The position numbers and the translations under genes are program-made. A model generated the notes under the pieces. The model ran no database searches. It had not been told where the DNA came from and saw nothing but the letters and a program-made list of their open reading frames with translations. A stretch of DNA of 64,000 nucleotides, taken from Epiperipatus broadwayi. Taxonomy: Eukaryota > Onychophora > Udeonychophora > Euonychophora > Peripatidae. Below, piece by piece: positions 1 through 12,165 of the stretch. Location: NCBI GenBank assembly GCA_028023455.1, contig JAQFVV010000208.1:436001-500000 (forward strand), written 5' to 3'. Each line of letters begins with the position of its first letter. Position 1 is the stretch's first letter.

Positions 1-331
1 TTCCTTTTCCATTATCCACTCTAAGTTTTCCCATAATCTGCTCCATCCCATTTCCACAACATAATTTTTGTCAACTCCATGACCATCATATCTAAATCCC
101 CCTTATCTTTTCCCAAACCTAGCATAAAAACCAATAACTCACTTTCTGTATAATCACTTTGTTCATATTTAACCTTTCATAACTTCATTATTGTACCCTT
201 TCTGCTTCCAAACATTTACATTGAAGTAACAGATGCCTAATATTTTCTATGCCTTCCTTACATAACTTGCAGGCTAAATCACCCATATTTTTCCATTTAT
301 GTGTATATTCTCTTGTTGCTAAAGATCGCAT

Positions 332-1234
332 TCAAGCCTTAAACAATAAACTACTTTCCTTACTATTATCATAAATTAACTCACACCCAATGTTCTGTTT
401 ACTTCTATATATATTTAAACTTGTTTTACTCTCCATACTAGCTCTCCATCTCTCCAATTCCCTATTCTTTATTAATGCATCTATTCTTCTATCCCACTCC
501 TTACCACTATAACACTCAACAATCCTCCTAACACAATCATCCCACCTTTTATACAAGTATACTGACATAACTTCTTTATCCAAATCTTTTGCATACCACA
601 TTACCTTTCTCACCCATCTTGTTACCTGCCCTTTACTCATAACCCAATTGAACACTATTTTTGCTATTCTTTTACTATCCATAAACTGCAACCTACCAAA
701 CATTTTTATTTTACTTTTTGCATCTCTCATATAAAAACTTGACCATCCCATTTCTCCTTGAATTGCCTCTTTTGCTGTCCACACCTCAGCATCTAATGCA
801 TGTCTTTCTACTTCCCTTTGTACTTTTTCTAAGCAATCTAATACCCCTTTACTAACACATAATGCATCATTGCCATATGTTAACCCTGCTACTGCCACTC
901 CCTTCCATACAATTCTAGCTACATCATATTTATTATATGAAAACACTGTTAATTTTTTTATCAATCCCTTTCTTTTCTTTGCTTCATTTATCAATTTTTT
1001 CTCCCATTCATCCAAGCAATTTTTCTTATTACTGAAGATGATTCCCAAATAATTATATCTATTCACCACACTTAACTTTATACCCCCCAATAAGAAATGT
1101 TTGTCTTCTCTTTCCCCAGTATTCACCATTATTATATTTGATTTTTCTTCACTAAATTTAATCCCCATATATTTACCCACCCTTGCGTATGTCCTCAGCA
1201 TAACTTCCATATCTTCTCTTCTTTCTGCACACAA
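332..1234 (-). pseudogene. LINE RT thumb and C-terminal region
   Basis: This piece continues LINE copy A after the frameshift at the FADD box. It shows KYMGIKFSEEKSNII and YNYLGIIFSN (the LGx motif after the catalytic block), then a helical thumb and the segment AIQGEMGWSSFYMRDAKSK, shared almost exactly with the copy at 26.6 kb. The zinc-knuckle-like C-terminal end continues in another frame at 1-331. The 300-residue length is normal for this part of a LINE ORF2. Confidence 0.85.
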
Positions 1235-1926
1235 AAAGACATCATCTGCACAAAAAGACCTGACAATGTATATACTCTCTTGCCACCTATTAACAGTATC
1301 TCTATCCCTCTTCCTAGACTTTCTATTGCTCTCTCCATTTCACTCAAATACAACACAAACAAAATAGGTGACATAGGCCATCCTTGCCTCAGTTCCACCC
1401 CACTTTTAACTTTAACTGATTCTATATCCCCTAATTGATATGTATAGTAATTATTTTCATATAACTTCTTAATAACACCCACTAAAGCTTCATCAATTCC
1501 CAGATTTGCTAAACTTATCCATAATCTATTTCTATTCACTCTATCATATGCCTTCTCTATATCTATAAAACTCATATATAACTGTCTACCTGAATTCCTA
1601 CTCATATCTATAAGTTGTGTAACTACAAATAAACTATCTCCTATACACCTATCTGCCCTAAAATCTCCTTGCATTTCGCCCACTACATTATTTTCTTCCA
1701 TCCATTTTGCAACTCTTCCAGTCACCATATATGAAAAAACTTTATATAAAACTGATGTTACCACTATTGGTCTATAATTATTTAACTTTCTATGATCCTT
1801 ACCTTTTCCTTTAAATAATAATCTTACTCTTGTATTACTCAAACTACCCAGAAAAACTCTTTTGTGCATCTTATTAAAACCTGATAGTAACTTTACTTTT
1901 GCCCTAAATTCATGCTGCCCATCCAT
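1195..1926 (-). pseudogene. LINE reverse transcriptase fragment
   Basis: This is the RT palm and fingers of LINE copy A. It shows NNYRPIVVTSVLYKVF (RT block 1), MSFIDIEKAYDRVNR with the first catalytic aspartate, and ELRQGWPMSPILFVLYLSEM (block with the usual QGxPMSP). The Cys normally found in LRQGCPMSP, as in the copy at 26.0 kb, is Trp here. The FADD catalytic block is destroyed by a one-base frameshift and reads as LFVQMMSFC in this frame. The reading continues in another frame at 1234-332. Confidence 0.85.
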
Positions 1927-2728
1927 CTAACCCTCTTGCCTTACCACTTCTCAATTTCTTCCCTGCCTCATTCAGTTCATTTTCTGTAAACCTTATATTC
2001 CCATTACTATATGCTTTCATATTTTCTATCCCTCTGTCCTTTACATCTAACATCTTTTCTATATCCATTACATAACTATTCAATATTTTCTCTAATTTTT
2101 CTCTAGAGCTATACTCTATTTCCTCCTCATCCAATAATACTATCTCTCTCTCCCCTAAATTTCTCCTTTTAATGTAATTCCAATTTTTTTTACTCTCATC
2201 TCTTCCACTTTTATTAATATCATCCCATAATTTACTATTTAGTTTCGTTCTCTCTCTATAATTATCTATTTTAGCTAACTTCTTCTTTTCTAAGTACTTT
2301 TCCCATTTAGCATTAATATCTTTTTTACTTTCTTTGTTCTTAATAGCACACTTATATTCTCTGCATGCTTTTTTCCTCTCCTTTACACTTTTACTAATTC
2401 TAATTTTTCTTTTACTTTTATTCTTCTGAATATTCTCACCTAAAACCCTATTTGCCACTTTTTCTATTTCATCACACCAGTCCTCATACTCATTTCCAAC
2501 CTACTCTTCCATGGTTTCTTCAACTTGTATTTTATACTCTTCTAACTTATTCTTATCAATCACTCTCCATCCACATCTTTTACTATTGTTTCTACTTTTA
2601 TTTCTATTTTCCATCACATTACTAACCATTTCAATTACAATGAAATTATGAGTACTATTACATACTCTCTCTTCATTATCAAACACCTTAATTTTCCGTA
2701 CTTTATTCATTCCCTCTTTCTCTACCAA
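1910..2728 (-). pseudogene. LINE linker region between endonuclease and RT
   Basis: Two open pieces (2728-2501 and 2458-1910), in different frames, join the endonuclease to the reverse transcriptase of LINE copy A. They are very rich in Lys, Glu and Asn. Near the end of the second piece, FTENELNEAGKKLRSGKARG followed by LDGW is the conserved start of LINE RT domains (normally GKA-PGxDG-). The frame break between the two pieces shows that the copy is dead. No separate function is expected. Confidence 0.65.
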
Positions 2729-2789
2729 TACATAATCTATTGTGTGGGCTATATTATTCCTAGATCATGTATATTGTCTCTCATAAATA

Positions 2790-3416
2790 TTAGATGTTTC
2801 CAATGCTCAAATTTACTCTTTGACAAAATTTCTTCAAAAGCTGTCCATTCTTATTGTCTACATCATCAATTTCTTCAATATGCCCATTCATATCTCCTAT
2901 AACCATTATTCTTTTCCCCTTTTCTTTAAAACTCTGTATATCCTTAACTAGGTACTCATATATGCTATTGTTCCACTCCATTATAGTTTGACTATCTCCA
3001 GTAGCTATATAAACTATAGCCACCATCCATTCTTGTTTTCCCAACCTTATTTCAAACCACAAATGTTCTTGGCATTTAACAGTATTTAAATATTTTTTTG
3101 ATATAACACCTATATCACCACCCTTTTTTTCTTTCTCTTTTCTATTTATACTCTGCCATACAAAATCTTCCAAAACAGGTTCTTCTCTTAGATGTGTTTC
3201 CATGACTGCTAATACCTCAAGCTCTTCATTTTCAATTGCTTTGTTTAATTCCTGCCACTTTTTTGGTCTCCTACCACCTTGCATATTCAAATACCCAATT
3301 TTAACAATTTTTTCTTTCCTAACTACTCTTTTATAAATTTTTTTGATTCTTTCTTCTCCATTATGTTTATAAACAACTTGCTTACCATTAATTTTACAGA
3401 CCCATTCCCACTCCAC
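2790..3416 (-). pseudogene. LINE endonuclease domain fragment
   Basis: This 208-residue open stretch has the layout of an AP endonuclease/exonuclease-like LINE nuclease, which nicks target DNA to prime reverse transcription. The start of the fold shows as IGYLNMQG near residue 41, the glutamate strand as LAVMETHL, and the catalytic strand as VIGDMNGHI near residue 170. The C-terminal part, which should carry the SDH motif, is lost where the frame breaks. The cysteine-poor, lysine-rich composition matches the AT-rich surroundings. It is followed on the same strand by linker and RT pieces of the same element. Confidence 0.8.
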
Positions 3417-3572
3417 ATCTACATTTATATCTAAATCAACTGCCGTTTGTTTAATCCTTACATCCCATACATTCTTCTTCTTTTTAATAACTCTACAATT
3501 TAAAATCCCACCCCCCTTTACAAGTTTCCCAAACTACATTCTTTATAAATCAGATTCCCTAAAACTTCACTT

Positions 3573-3836
3573 TATTGTGATGTGATGCACTGTGACTTCT
3601 CCTTAAAAAATCCCCCTTATTTTTTTTCCAAACCTAGCATAAAAAACCAATAACTCACTTTCTGTATAATCACTTTGTTAATATTTAACCTTCCATAACA
3701 TCATTATTTGTACCCTTTCTGCTTCCAAACATTTACATTGAAGTAACAGATGCCTAATATATATGCCTTCCTTACACAACTTGCAGACTAAATCACCCAT
3801 ATTTTTCCATTTACGTGTATATTCCCTTGATGCTGT
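3573..3836 (-). mobile_element. 5'-truncated 3' fragment of the same LINE family
   Basis: Positions 3600-3835 repeat, with a few changes, the stretch at about 90-320. The piece at 3573-3605 matches the 3' terminus of the copy ending at 27,505: a TGATG-rich tail followed by the sequence beside it. Part of the 3' UTR has been deleted between these two blocks. Two insertions of one LINE family therefore lie almost end to end in the same orientation, the upstream one reduced to about 260 bp. Confidence 0.8.
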
Positions 3837-3899
3837 CACAGTGAGCAGCTGCTCCAATGGTGGTAATTTTATCCACTAAAAAAAGGCAAATGAATCTCA

Positions 3900-6650
3900 A
3901 TTGAACTTGCTGAAATTCACTGAATATGACATTTCTGACACTGCTATAATTAATAGCATCTTTGAATAGAGTCTCAAGCATGACTTTAAATAATTATTTT
4001 TAGAGATGGTTTAATTATTTGTATTTACATAACAATTATACAAAATATTGAATTTTATATTATTGATATTTTCAAATAGAAATTTTTAAAAAATTCTAGG
4101 GGTACTGCAGTGTCACAGAACCTATAGGTCAGCCACCTCATTGGTATGCACCAATAACTATTATGAAAATATATTTATGAAAAGGTCCAGCCTGGTCAAT
4201 ATTTGCTTTATTAATCACAAGTTTTTACAAATTCTTCTATTTGTCTATTGATACTGTGCCATTGTATATAACTGTTTTTAATTACTTTATCTCACTCTAT
4301 GCCAGAATGGCCTTGGTGAACTAACTGTAAAACTTGATGACCACTATTAGATATTAACATTTTCTGTCTATTAGCACACATCCTTTATTAACAGGAAATA
4401 TATCTCTGACATTCCATTAAGATTTGTGGAATAGTTTAAGATGACAAATAGGCCAATCTCTATTGATCCATTCAACAAGCAGTTACTATCTTGTATTACA
4501 CAAGTTGCTAATATTTACTATCTATCACTTTAGCATTCTATCAGTCTATATAGTTAATGGCTTATTTAGTAGCATCCAGTTCTGACTTAATCAATATCCT
4601 CTAGAGTGCCTTAGCATGTTGACTTATATTCCCTCTTTTAAAATTTAATTCAAAATATATCCTGCTAATAAATTTATCCAATAAAGCATACTGGCACTTA
4701 AATGATTTAGGCCTACTTTATTCTTACCTAAAATTCCCAATAAAAAGCTTCTGATTGGTTATAATTTTGAATACTCAATCATGCAAGTACTTTCTGCCCT
4801 AAATACAACAGCTAGAATATATCTATTCAATTAACTGTAATTTCATTCTGATCTGGTTAAGATTCTTGATGTGAATACATCTAAACATTCACAAATAGCT
4901 ACACTGTGACTGAAATTGCACCAACCCAATGTCTGAGGCATCTGTAGTTAGTATTACTTCAATGCTACTGTTCTAATGCACTAACCGCAGATCTTTGGTT
5001 TTCTTAAAAGCTTTTTCTTCTTCTTGGTCTCAATACCATTTCTGGCCTTTCTTAATATGATATGCAATGGTTAGGATATTCTTACTTTAGCTTCTAAAAA
5101 CCTTTAGAAGTAATTAAAGAAAGCCAAAAAGGCTTGTATTTCTTTACCTGTATTGGAACTGTTTTGTAGATCAGACCTTTTTTTATTAGATATATACCAA
5201 AAGAACTTCATTTTGGTTGCATCTAGATGCAGTTTTTGAGAGTTATTCTTACACCAAAACTTGCTAGATTATTGCAAGCTTTTAAGAGTCATTGTTGCAA
5301 TTGCTCTTCAGAATTTGCCACTATTAAAATATCATCATAATAAGGTATCATTCCGTCAATTTTCCGAAATGACACATCCATCTTGATCTGAAAAATATTA
5401 ATTGTCACTGTAATTCTGTAGAATAATTTTTTGTAGCTAAAAAATATTTTGTCCATAGTAATGGATAGCAATTGGAAAGTTCATTTGGAAACTGTAATTT
5501 GAAAATCTGCTCTCAAATCGATTTTAAAATAGTGACTTCCTTTTCCCATGTTCGCTAATAATTCTCTAATATTAAGTACTAGGTACTGACTTTTCTTTAA
5601 GTTTTTACAGTAGTATGACAATCACTATAAATATTGACATGACCATTTTATTTAGTTATACATCCATTGGAGTAGTCTATTCAGTTCTCTCTACTAGTGT
5701 CAGCACTTCTTTACTGACTAAATCATTTCATTCTTCCTCAACTTTTGTCTGCAGTGTGAAAAAGACCTTCCATGACCTACAAACTGTAAGGGTTGCTCCA
5801 TCCAGAAAAACTGTCCAATAGTGAAATAATAATTTGGCTCTCATCATTCACAAATAAATTTAAATATCTATTCCTTACTTCTTATTTAATAGTGATCTTA
5901 TTTTTCATACATTACAGAGCATCAAGAACTTCAAAACATATCTATTGTCAGGTTTTTACTTTGTACTGTATATTATGATAACTTTGGAACCTTCTGTTTT
6001 AATTCTAGTTATTTCAACTTTTCCCATTATCTTCATAAAAATAGCCAGTCATCTTTTGCCCTTAAATTCATTCTCCTAAATAAGAGGAGTTTCATACCAT
6101 TTGTTTTATCCATTTCCAATATCTGACTGTTATCATTGAAATGTCTCCCCCACTATCGATTTCCATTTTTACTGTTTTATTTTATAACAGTTAACATCAT
6201 TTGTTTGCAATTTATAGTCTAGATATTTTTAAATTCACATTTTTGATTATTCCTTTTCAGCAAGATAGATGAGCTGTTATGTTCTTTTTTTCTCTTTAGA
6301 TCGAAAATGACTCACAACTCCACAGGTTCTATGATGCTTTTTATTCCATTGAATCTTCTTGCCATATGGCCTTTCTTTCCATAGTGATAGTAAACTAATT
6401 CTTTCAAATTACCATTTGTAGACTGTTTTTTTTTACTTTTCAGTCTTGTTTATGCAAGCATTGTTTCACTGCTACACTGAAATTTCAAAATTCCTTCAAA
6501 TAGTCCAATGCAATTTTTTGGTTGGATAGTCTCATTTTGATTGCTTCATTGTAATTTAAATCCTTCCAAGCTAGCAATTGTTGTCTAAATCTATTGTTAG
6601 ACATTTTCCAAATTATTTATTCTAAGTTTTCTGGAGAGAGTCTCAATATT
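3900..6650 (-). pseudogene. Degenerate Ty3/gypsy-like pol (protease, RT, RNase H, integrase)
   Basis: Reading the minus strand through many stops and frameshifts gives all four pol domains in the usual order. Near 6172-6112 the protease reads MEIDSGGDISMI, with a D-S-G active-site triplet. Near 5350-5290 the RT reads IPYYDDILIVANSEEQL, with the YxDD box. Near 4950-4900 RNase H reads TTDASDIG. Near 4215-4150 the integrase core reads ANIDQAGPFHKYIF, with the first catalytic aspartate. The protease-RT-RH-IN order is that of Ty3/gypsy. I did not find LTRs. No stretch is long enough to be translated. Confidence 0.75.
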
Positions 6651-6827
6651 TAAAACTTTTATCCAAGTCTTTCAATAGCTGATCTAATCGTGCAATATTT
6701 TCCTTTTAGCCACACCATGTTTTGAAAGCTGTAGACTAAAGTGATTATTTAACTCAATTACAATATTCTTTAAACTTGATTCCTTTATTTTTATTCTATT
6801 CCAAACAAGCAGAAATAAAGAATATAA

Positions 6828-6835
6828 AATTATAT
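6828..6835. repeat. 8-bp target-site duplication, left (AATTATAT)
   Basis: AATTATAT immediately precedes the CAGGAGTCCC terminus of the MITE and is repeated exactly at 7091-7098 after its other terminus. An 8-bp duplication is the hAT hallmark. Confidence 0.85.
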
Positions 6836-7090
6836 CAGGAGTCCCCAACCCTATGCCTGCAGGCACCCTAGTGCCCACAGACCATTTTATGTGTGCCCAC
6901 CACTATCCGAACACGATAAAAAATTATTTATCTGATACAAATAAATTTAATTTTTAAATATCATTTTGTACATTATGTGTATTATTAACAATATCCAACT
7001 ATAAATTTACAATGAAAAAATAAATGGTGCCCGCCACCTGACCGATATTATAGAATGTGCTCTTAAGTTCAAAAAGGTTGGAGACCCCTG
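6836..7090. mobile_element. hAT-like MITE, 255 bp
   Basis: The ends are imperfect inverted repeats, CAGGAGTCCCCAACC on the left and CAGGGGTCTCCAACC reading in from the right. An exact 8-bp target duplication AATTATAT flanks them. CAG-starting termini with 8-bp duplications define hAT elements. The interior has no coding potential and contains two related GC-richer arms (GCCCGCCACC and GTGCCCACCAC), so this is a non-autonomous derivative. It would need transposase from elsewhere. It is the cleanest DNA-transposon insertion in the window. Confidence 0.85.
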
Positions 7091-7181
7091 AATTATATAT
7101 TAGCCTGATTTAAATATGGCAATATTCAATTGTAATTTCAAAATGATTTGTACTGTATTCACATCAGGCTAATATATAATT
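7091..7181. repeat. 19-bp perfect inverted repeat around a 53-nt loop
   Basis: Positions 7091-7109 are the exact reverse complement of 7163-7181 (arms begin AATTATATATTAGCC). The MITE target duplication overlaps the left arm, so the MITE landed at the edge of an existing palindrome. Beyond it, to about 8000, I see only AT-rich sequence without recognisable features. Confidence 0.7.
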
Positions 7182-8049
7182 TTAATTCTTCATTTCAGCA
7201 ACATCATTAAAAGAAACCATTTAAAAATCAAAAGTTTAAAAGATATGTTGATTCATTCTAATTTTTTTATCACTTAGTGATTGATTATGTTAATGATTTT
7301 ATCAGTAATTTATGGAGGTGGGGTCAGTTATTTTTATTTAAGTTATTGCATGTGCTTATAAATGATTACTACAAGGATTATATATGTAATATGATAGTGC
7401 TGAACCAAAATAGAGATGGAATATCATTACCAAACCAAAATAGATATGGAACATCAGTCCACATCTCTTTATTCAGCTGTGATTATGAGGTGAAGGAAAT
7501 ACCTACATAACTTAAAGCACATAGCTTAAAGCACCTGTCAGTGCAAGTGTTGTTTCTTCAGGTATTATAAGATATACAGGTATCTTCCTCATCTCATTTT
7601 CAAAAAATATGAGGAGGTTGGTCAGATAATTTTAATGTTTGATCGATTTCTTTTGTTCTATAGTGCTATCATTAATTGCTAGATATATATATATATAATC
7701 ATTTAAAACCAGAAATCACTTAATCCCTATATCAATAACAATCAACAATTTCAAACTGTTGTCAAGGTAACCTCCTTAACAATAAAGGTGGAACATATAT
7801 ATTAAATATTCTCAGAAAAAAATGAAGACTGGCAATTGTGAAATATAAAACATTAATAACTACAAAAATATCAGCCAGATTATTAATGCCATTGAAGCGT
7901 AATGGATAATATCAAATCCAAATTAAAGTTGTTTGTTGTGCTTTTGATAGGAAATGTGCCAATGTGATTGAAAAGAAAGCATGTGTGACTTAACAGTTCT
8001 TACAAGAAAAATATTACAAAAATTTTAGATCACACCCTCAGGTATATAA

Positions 8050-8400
8050 AGATATATGATGGGAGTAATGACAAAGGACTAAAAGCAAAATTCTTGAAGA
8101 ACAAATGAGTATTATTAGCATCATTGAAAGAATTTTAAAAAATTAAAATGAAATCAGAGTTGGCACATTTCTAAAAAAGATGATAAGAAATGGTTAGTTG
8201 ATGTCTTAAAGTGAATCTCAAAAGATAAGAAAAGATCTAGAAAGAAATCATAATTGAGATTGATGCACAATAAAAAAATTTGTTAGTATAATATTTAGAA
8301 GAGAGATTAAGAATTGGATAAAGTAGATTAACCTTGGAAAGACCTATATCCTGCAATAGACTGGTAATGATTGGAAATGATGATCATAAGTGATGATGTA
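8050..8400 (+). mobile_element. Faint LINE 3'-end relic
   Basis: The order of words here resembles the LINE tail at 63.24-63.47 kb: a stretch like 'aaagatctagaaagaa', then 'cctgcaatagactggtaatgattgg' and a GATGAT-rich end. In the intact family this encodes the basic C-terminal tail ending just before a (GAT)n-like terminus. Every frame is interrupted. Identification rests on this weak similarity only. Confidence 0.35.
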
Positions 8401-10185
8401 TGTAGTCAGTTTGTTAGTATTTTTTCTGAATTTTTTTTTCCTTGAATAATAGCAAAACTCCATGTTATAAAATAAAATTAGAATAACTTCCACTTACAAA
8501 TTAATATAATTAGGTATATTTCTTTACCATGGGAATAATGGAGTTTTTAGATTGGATAACTTCTTAAAATAGTATTGATATTTAGCATCCATTTGGTGGA
8601 AATTTGTATTTTTATCCTGCATTGCTATTGATTACTGGCACTTACAACATAACTAGCAGTATTCTTTAGGAATTTGGGGCATGTAATCAAGTCTTTCTTA
8701 CTTGTTTATATTTAATAAGCTACAAATAGTGTAAGATTTTACATTTGCCATTTGAAAAAAAATGGAAAAAAAAACCTAGTACACTTTTACTTGAGACCAC
8801 AAAGACAGTTTTCATTTCCTTGCAATTTGCCTTTTTTTTAATTAATTAACTCTAATTATAATTCTATTTAAAGAGTAATCATTCCTTCTCTCTAGTGCTG
8901 CTGTACTTATAATATTAAGAAGCGATGTTAAACATGAAGATTCTCTCATCTCAGCCACAAGATAACGACTTTGAGAAAATAAGACTAATCGACCTAAGTA
9001 GAATTACAATCTGGCAATATGCTAATAAAATTAATTGATTATTAACTCTAATTATATTTTTCAGTTATGTGATCTTTTTTACTAAGAAAAAAATATTTCT
9101 GAAAATTTCTTACTTTCCAATAATATTTTCTTTTAATTAATTAAATTAAAAACAAATATCAAAAAAAATTATTTAATCTAATTTCCCTGCATGCTTACGG
9201 TTAGTCTTCAATTAAAACAATTCTTTAATATCCCCAATCATTTATCTAATCAGTAAACAACTTTGACCTAAAAACAATTTATTTTTAGATTTATTTGTTT
9301 TTTAATAATGAGTAAATAAAAATGAAGTATATATTTTTATATTTCACACAACACACTGACATTCACACATATAAATAGTATTTTGAATGTTTTCTCAAAG
9401 TTTCAATTTTTGCTTTGATTTTATATTGAAAAAATAGTAATAAACTTAAGCGCCTATTAATTCTTCCCAACTCTACGCATCTGGCTACAAATTATCATTT
9501 TTTATGCTTGCAAAAACACCTTAGCATTATTGATGTATACGAAAGAATAAAGAGTTATATTTTGTCTGAACACTTTATAGCTATACAGTTCTCACTGTAA
9601 GCAAAGGAGATTGAATACCATGGAATAAAAACAATGAAAGCATGACAGTATCACAATTTAAATTTTTATTTCAATACATTAAATTGAATGCATATGGAAT
9701 ATGAATAATCAACATTATGACATAAATGGAAATAACATATTAGCTGTTGAACTTATCTACTTTGATTATATGAGGCCAAAAGCATATTTTAATAATACTC
9801 TAGCAAAGATAAACCAGTATCTCTAGTCCTAGGCTTTCTCTTGCATCTTCAAAAGATATATCTTGGGTATAAGCCAACTAATTCCCCTACGAAAAAATCT
9901 GCTTCACTGGACTGATACTCTGGGCATCTTTAATACAGTCTCATCCTCTTAATAATCTTAACCTTGAGAATTGTTTTTCTATTGATGCATTCTTGAAACA
10001 ATTCAATTTATTATTTTCTTATCAGACCATTAATGTAAAAGCTTTTGTTATGTAATTTATAGATCTGTACTAAATTATATTTTCTGCTTGTATTTGCATT
10101 TAAATACATGCATACATTTACAAAGAAATCAAGTCCATATGTCACATGACCTAATTTAACAAGCTTGTATTACAAATGTTATATA
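8401..10185. other. AT-rich stretch without recognisable features
   Basis: I see no open frame of useful length, no tRNA-like boxes and no terminal repeats here. Composition is strongly AT-rich throughout. Confidence 0.6.
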
Positions 10186-10189
10186 TAAA

Positions 10190-10528
10190 GCTTGCAAATA
10201 AGCTCTTAACAAGCTTTTTATTTTTTGCTATTAAGGCTTTGGTGGTTTTATATTGATAAAGCTATTAATATGTGGTGTATTAAACTTGGTTCAGTCCCAT
10301 ATGGCTATTTAAGTTAGATAGCTGGATTGAAAAACATATGGATGACTGAAAATTTCCGATTTTCTATTTAATAGTTATCCATTAGATAAAGTGCTGGGCT
10401 TGTCCTGGTATTTTTAATCTGATGCTTGAATATCCTAGCACCTCACTGAGGAATCCAGTAGCAGAAACCGGTCTGAGGTTGGGGATATTCTGCAAAGCTT
10501 GTTAAGAGCTTATTTGTGAGCTCCCAAA
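10190..10528 (+). mobile_element. HHR-bearing repeat relic with inverted ends (family A-like)
   Basis: The outer ends are inverted repeats: GCAAATAAGCTCTTAACAAG near 10195 is matched in reverse complement by the stretch near 10,495-10,518. Between them lies a hammerhead-like core at 10,440-10,479. The arrangement of inverted ends around a hammerhead core near the 3' end is the same as in the elements at 57.7-58.6 and 59.1-59.3 kb. I could not find a clear target duplication. There is no coding sequence. Confidence 0.5.
10440..10479 (+). ncRNA. Hammerhead-ribozyme relic, GUC cleavage triplet
   Basis: Stem I pairs ACCTCA (10,440-10,445) with TGAGGT (10,474-10,479), six pairs. The core reads CTGAGGA instead of CTGATGA, so U7 or its neighbour is mutated. 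GAAA follows at 10,464-10,467, and then the palindromic stem III ACCGGT ending in the triplet GTC at the expected cleavage site. Stem II is poorly paired. It is probably an inactive relic of a type I hammerhead. Confidence 0.5.
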
Positions 10529-10989
10529 TACATAACATGCATACACTGCTAAAATATATTATGAATTATAGTCTGTGAATCTTTAATCAGTTATATATGT
10601 GATTTTTAGTAGGATCACTAAATTAGCTGATAGAATCTTGGGACTCAAACCAACTAAAAAAAGATTTATTTAAAAATAGTAGATTACAGACAAGAATTAA
10701 AAGAAGTAAAATGACCCATGTATATTAGTTGTTCTTTAACATAATTTTACAGATTATGAAAAGGGATTTGACTTTATAAACATTTTGGCTATGAGTAAAG
10801 CTTTAGAATACCAAGTCATGTACTTGAGATATCAAATTTTAAAAAATACCAAAATACAAGAGCAATGATCATATTACAGTGTCTTTAAAAAATATTAATA
10901 AGTGGTTACAGCAGTACGATTTCATCTCACAAAAACATTTTACAATAAGTATTAGTAAGATGTGATATGTTGGACTATTTCCATCATTT

Positions 10990-11245
10990 ATGAGTGAATG
11001 TATAGAAAATTTTAAACTTTATTTAAACTTTTCAAATACAAACAACTTGTTGGTAATAACACACAAATAGACAGTACAGGTTAGTAATTACACAATGTTT
11101 TGAGTAGTAGTATTCTTCACTCTTCTTCAGGTGTTGCTGGCCTATATGCACAGTGACAATATTCACTTAGAAGTTGAACTCGCACCTTTAGATTCTTGAA
11201 TATCGAATTTAAGGCAAACACTCTACCAACTGAGCTACAATAAAT
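10990..11245 (-). mobile_element. tRNA-derived SINE with a PLE/hammerhead-like tail
   Basis: On the minus strand an RNA polymerase III A box (TAGCTCAGTTGGTAGAG, about 11,237-11,221) is followed 34 nt later by a B box (GGTGCGAGTTCAAC, about 11,186-11,173). The anticodon arm does not fold properly, so this is a tRNA-derived SINE head and not a tRNA gene. Downstream, the body resembles the ends of the PLEs in this window: a CTGAAGA word, a hairpin, an AAAAC word and a tail of the form TTGAAAAGTTTAAATAAAG. The poly-A-like 3' end is near 10,990. Confidence 0.65.
11090..11134 (-). ncRNA. Hammerhead-like core in the SINE tail
   Basis: Reading the minus strand, ACAC (11,134-11,131) precedes CTGAAGA (11,130-11,124). 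A stem GAGU/ACUC follows, then CAAAAC where GAAAC is expected, then ACAT-T, then GTGT, which can pair with ACAC. The order and spacing are those of a type I hammerhead with a minimal stem III. The G12-to-A change and the weak stems suggest it is inactive. Confidence 0.35.
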
Positions 11246-11249
11246 ATTT

Positions 11250-12165
11250 CATTGATTAAATTACAAAACAAAGTAGCTAAAATAAACAGAAAATATTTTA
11301 GTAATAGTATTGATTTCACAAATATTGCCTCTATCTGAAGATGATATTATAAATCTATCAATACAAGGTAAAGTTCAATCAGTTTTTTTAAAAAAAATTA
11401 TAAAATAAAAGTGCATTACCTATAGATAAATTAAAAGTTAATAAACCCAAAAATAGTTTTGCCATAGGGATTAAATTGCACTACCATTATAACCAAATTA
11501 ATTATCCAAATTTACAATAGATGGCACTAGAATAGAAAAGAAAAAATGCTCTTATTTAAATAATGTAGTAAGCTTATAGTATCAAGTGTTTATGTATTAA
11601 TATAATCCATGATAACTAGTGATTATTTAAGCTTACAAATAGATGGTACTACCTACGAAAGAAGAATTGCTCCTGATTATAGTAATATAATAAGCTAAAA
11701 TAATTAAGCTTTGTTTGAGTTTGATAAAATCTTGATTCAACAGAAGATTTTTCTTACTCATTTAAATAACATGAAAATATAATAAATAGTATATAAATAT
11801 ATATACCAAAGATTTTTCATAATGCATTCTGGCTGCATCTTGATGCTTGATTATGTTTCCAGCTTCGCCTAAAATAAAAATATTAACGTTAGCATAAACT
11901 AATAATTTAAACAAAAAAACGTTAGCCTATTTAAGCAAAAAAAAAAAAGGGGGATATATAACACTTCTCAAATAAATTTAAAAATCATCATAATTAAATC
12001 TATTAAAAATGAAAAATAATTTATTTATATAACAAACAAATATTATACACATTATAAATTTATATATATATATACTGAACTCTAAGAATGAAAATGAAAA
12101 TACAAATTAGGCAATAGTGACATCTATAGTTTTTTATTATAGTTAATAATAACAAACTTAACAAA
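11250..12165. other. AT-rich stretch, nothing recognised
   Basis: Only short homopolymers and simple AT tracts (for example TATATATATATA near 12,061) were seen. There are no usable open frames or terminal repeats. Confidence 0.6.

Larger units (their letters stand above)
1..3565 (-). mobile_element. Broken APE-type LINE (LINE copy A), 3' end cut by window edge
   Basis: A non-LTR retrotransposon reads leftward through this stretch. In order on the minus strand it holds an AP-like endonuclease (3416-2790), a lysine-rich linker (2728-1910), a reverse transcriptase (1926-1195) and a thumb/C-terminal region (1234-1). Several frameshifts separate the pieces, so it cannot make a full protein. The sequence at 1-330 matches, in reverse complement, the 3' part of a second copy at 27.06-27.40 kb, which shows that the element runs off the left edge of the window. 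The family could be RTE/CR1-like or Jockey-like; I cannot decide without a tree. Confidence 0.9.

Noticed and set aside
11171-11240. tRNA gene
   Set aside because: A and B boxes are present, but the anticodon arm and acceptor stem do not fold, and a SINE-like tail follows.
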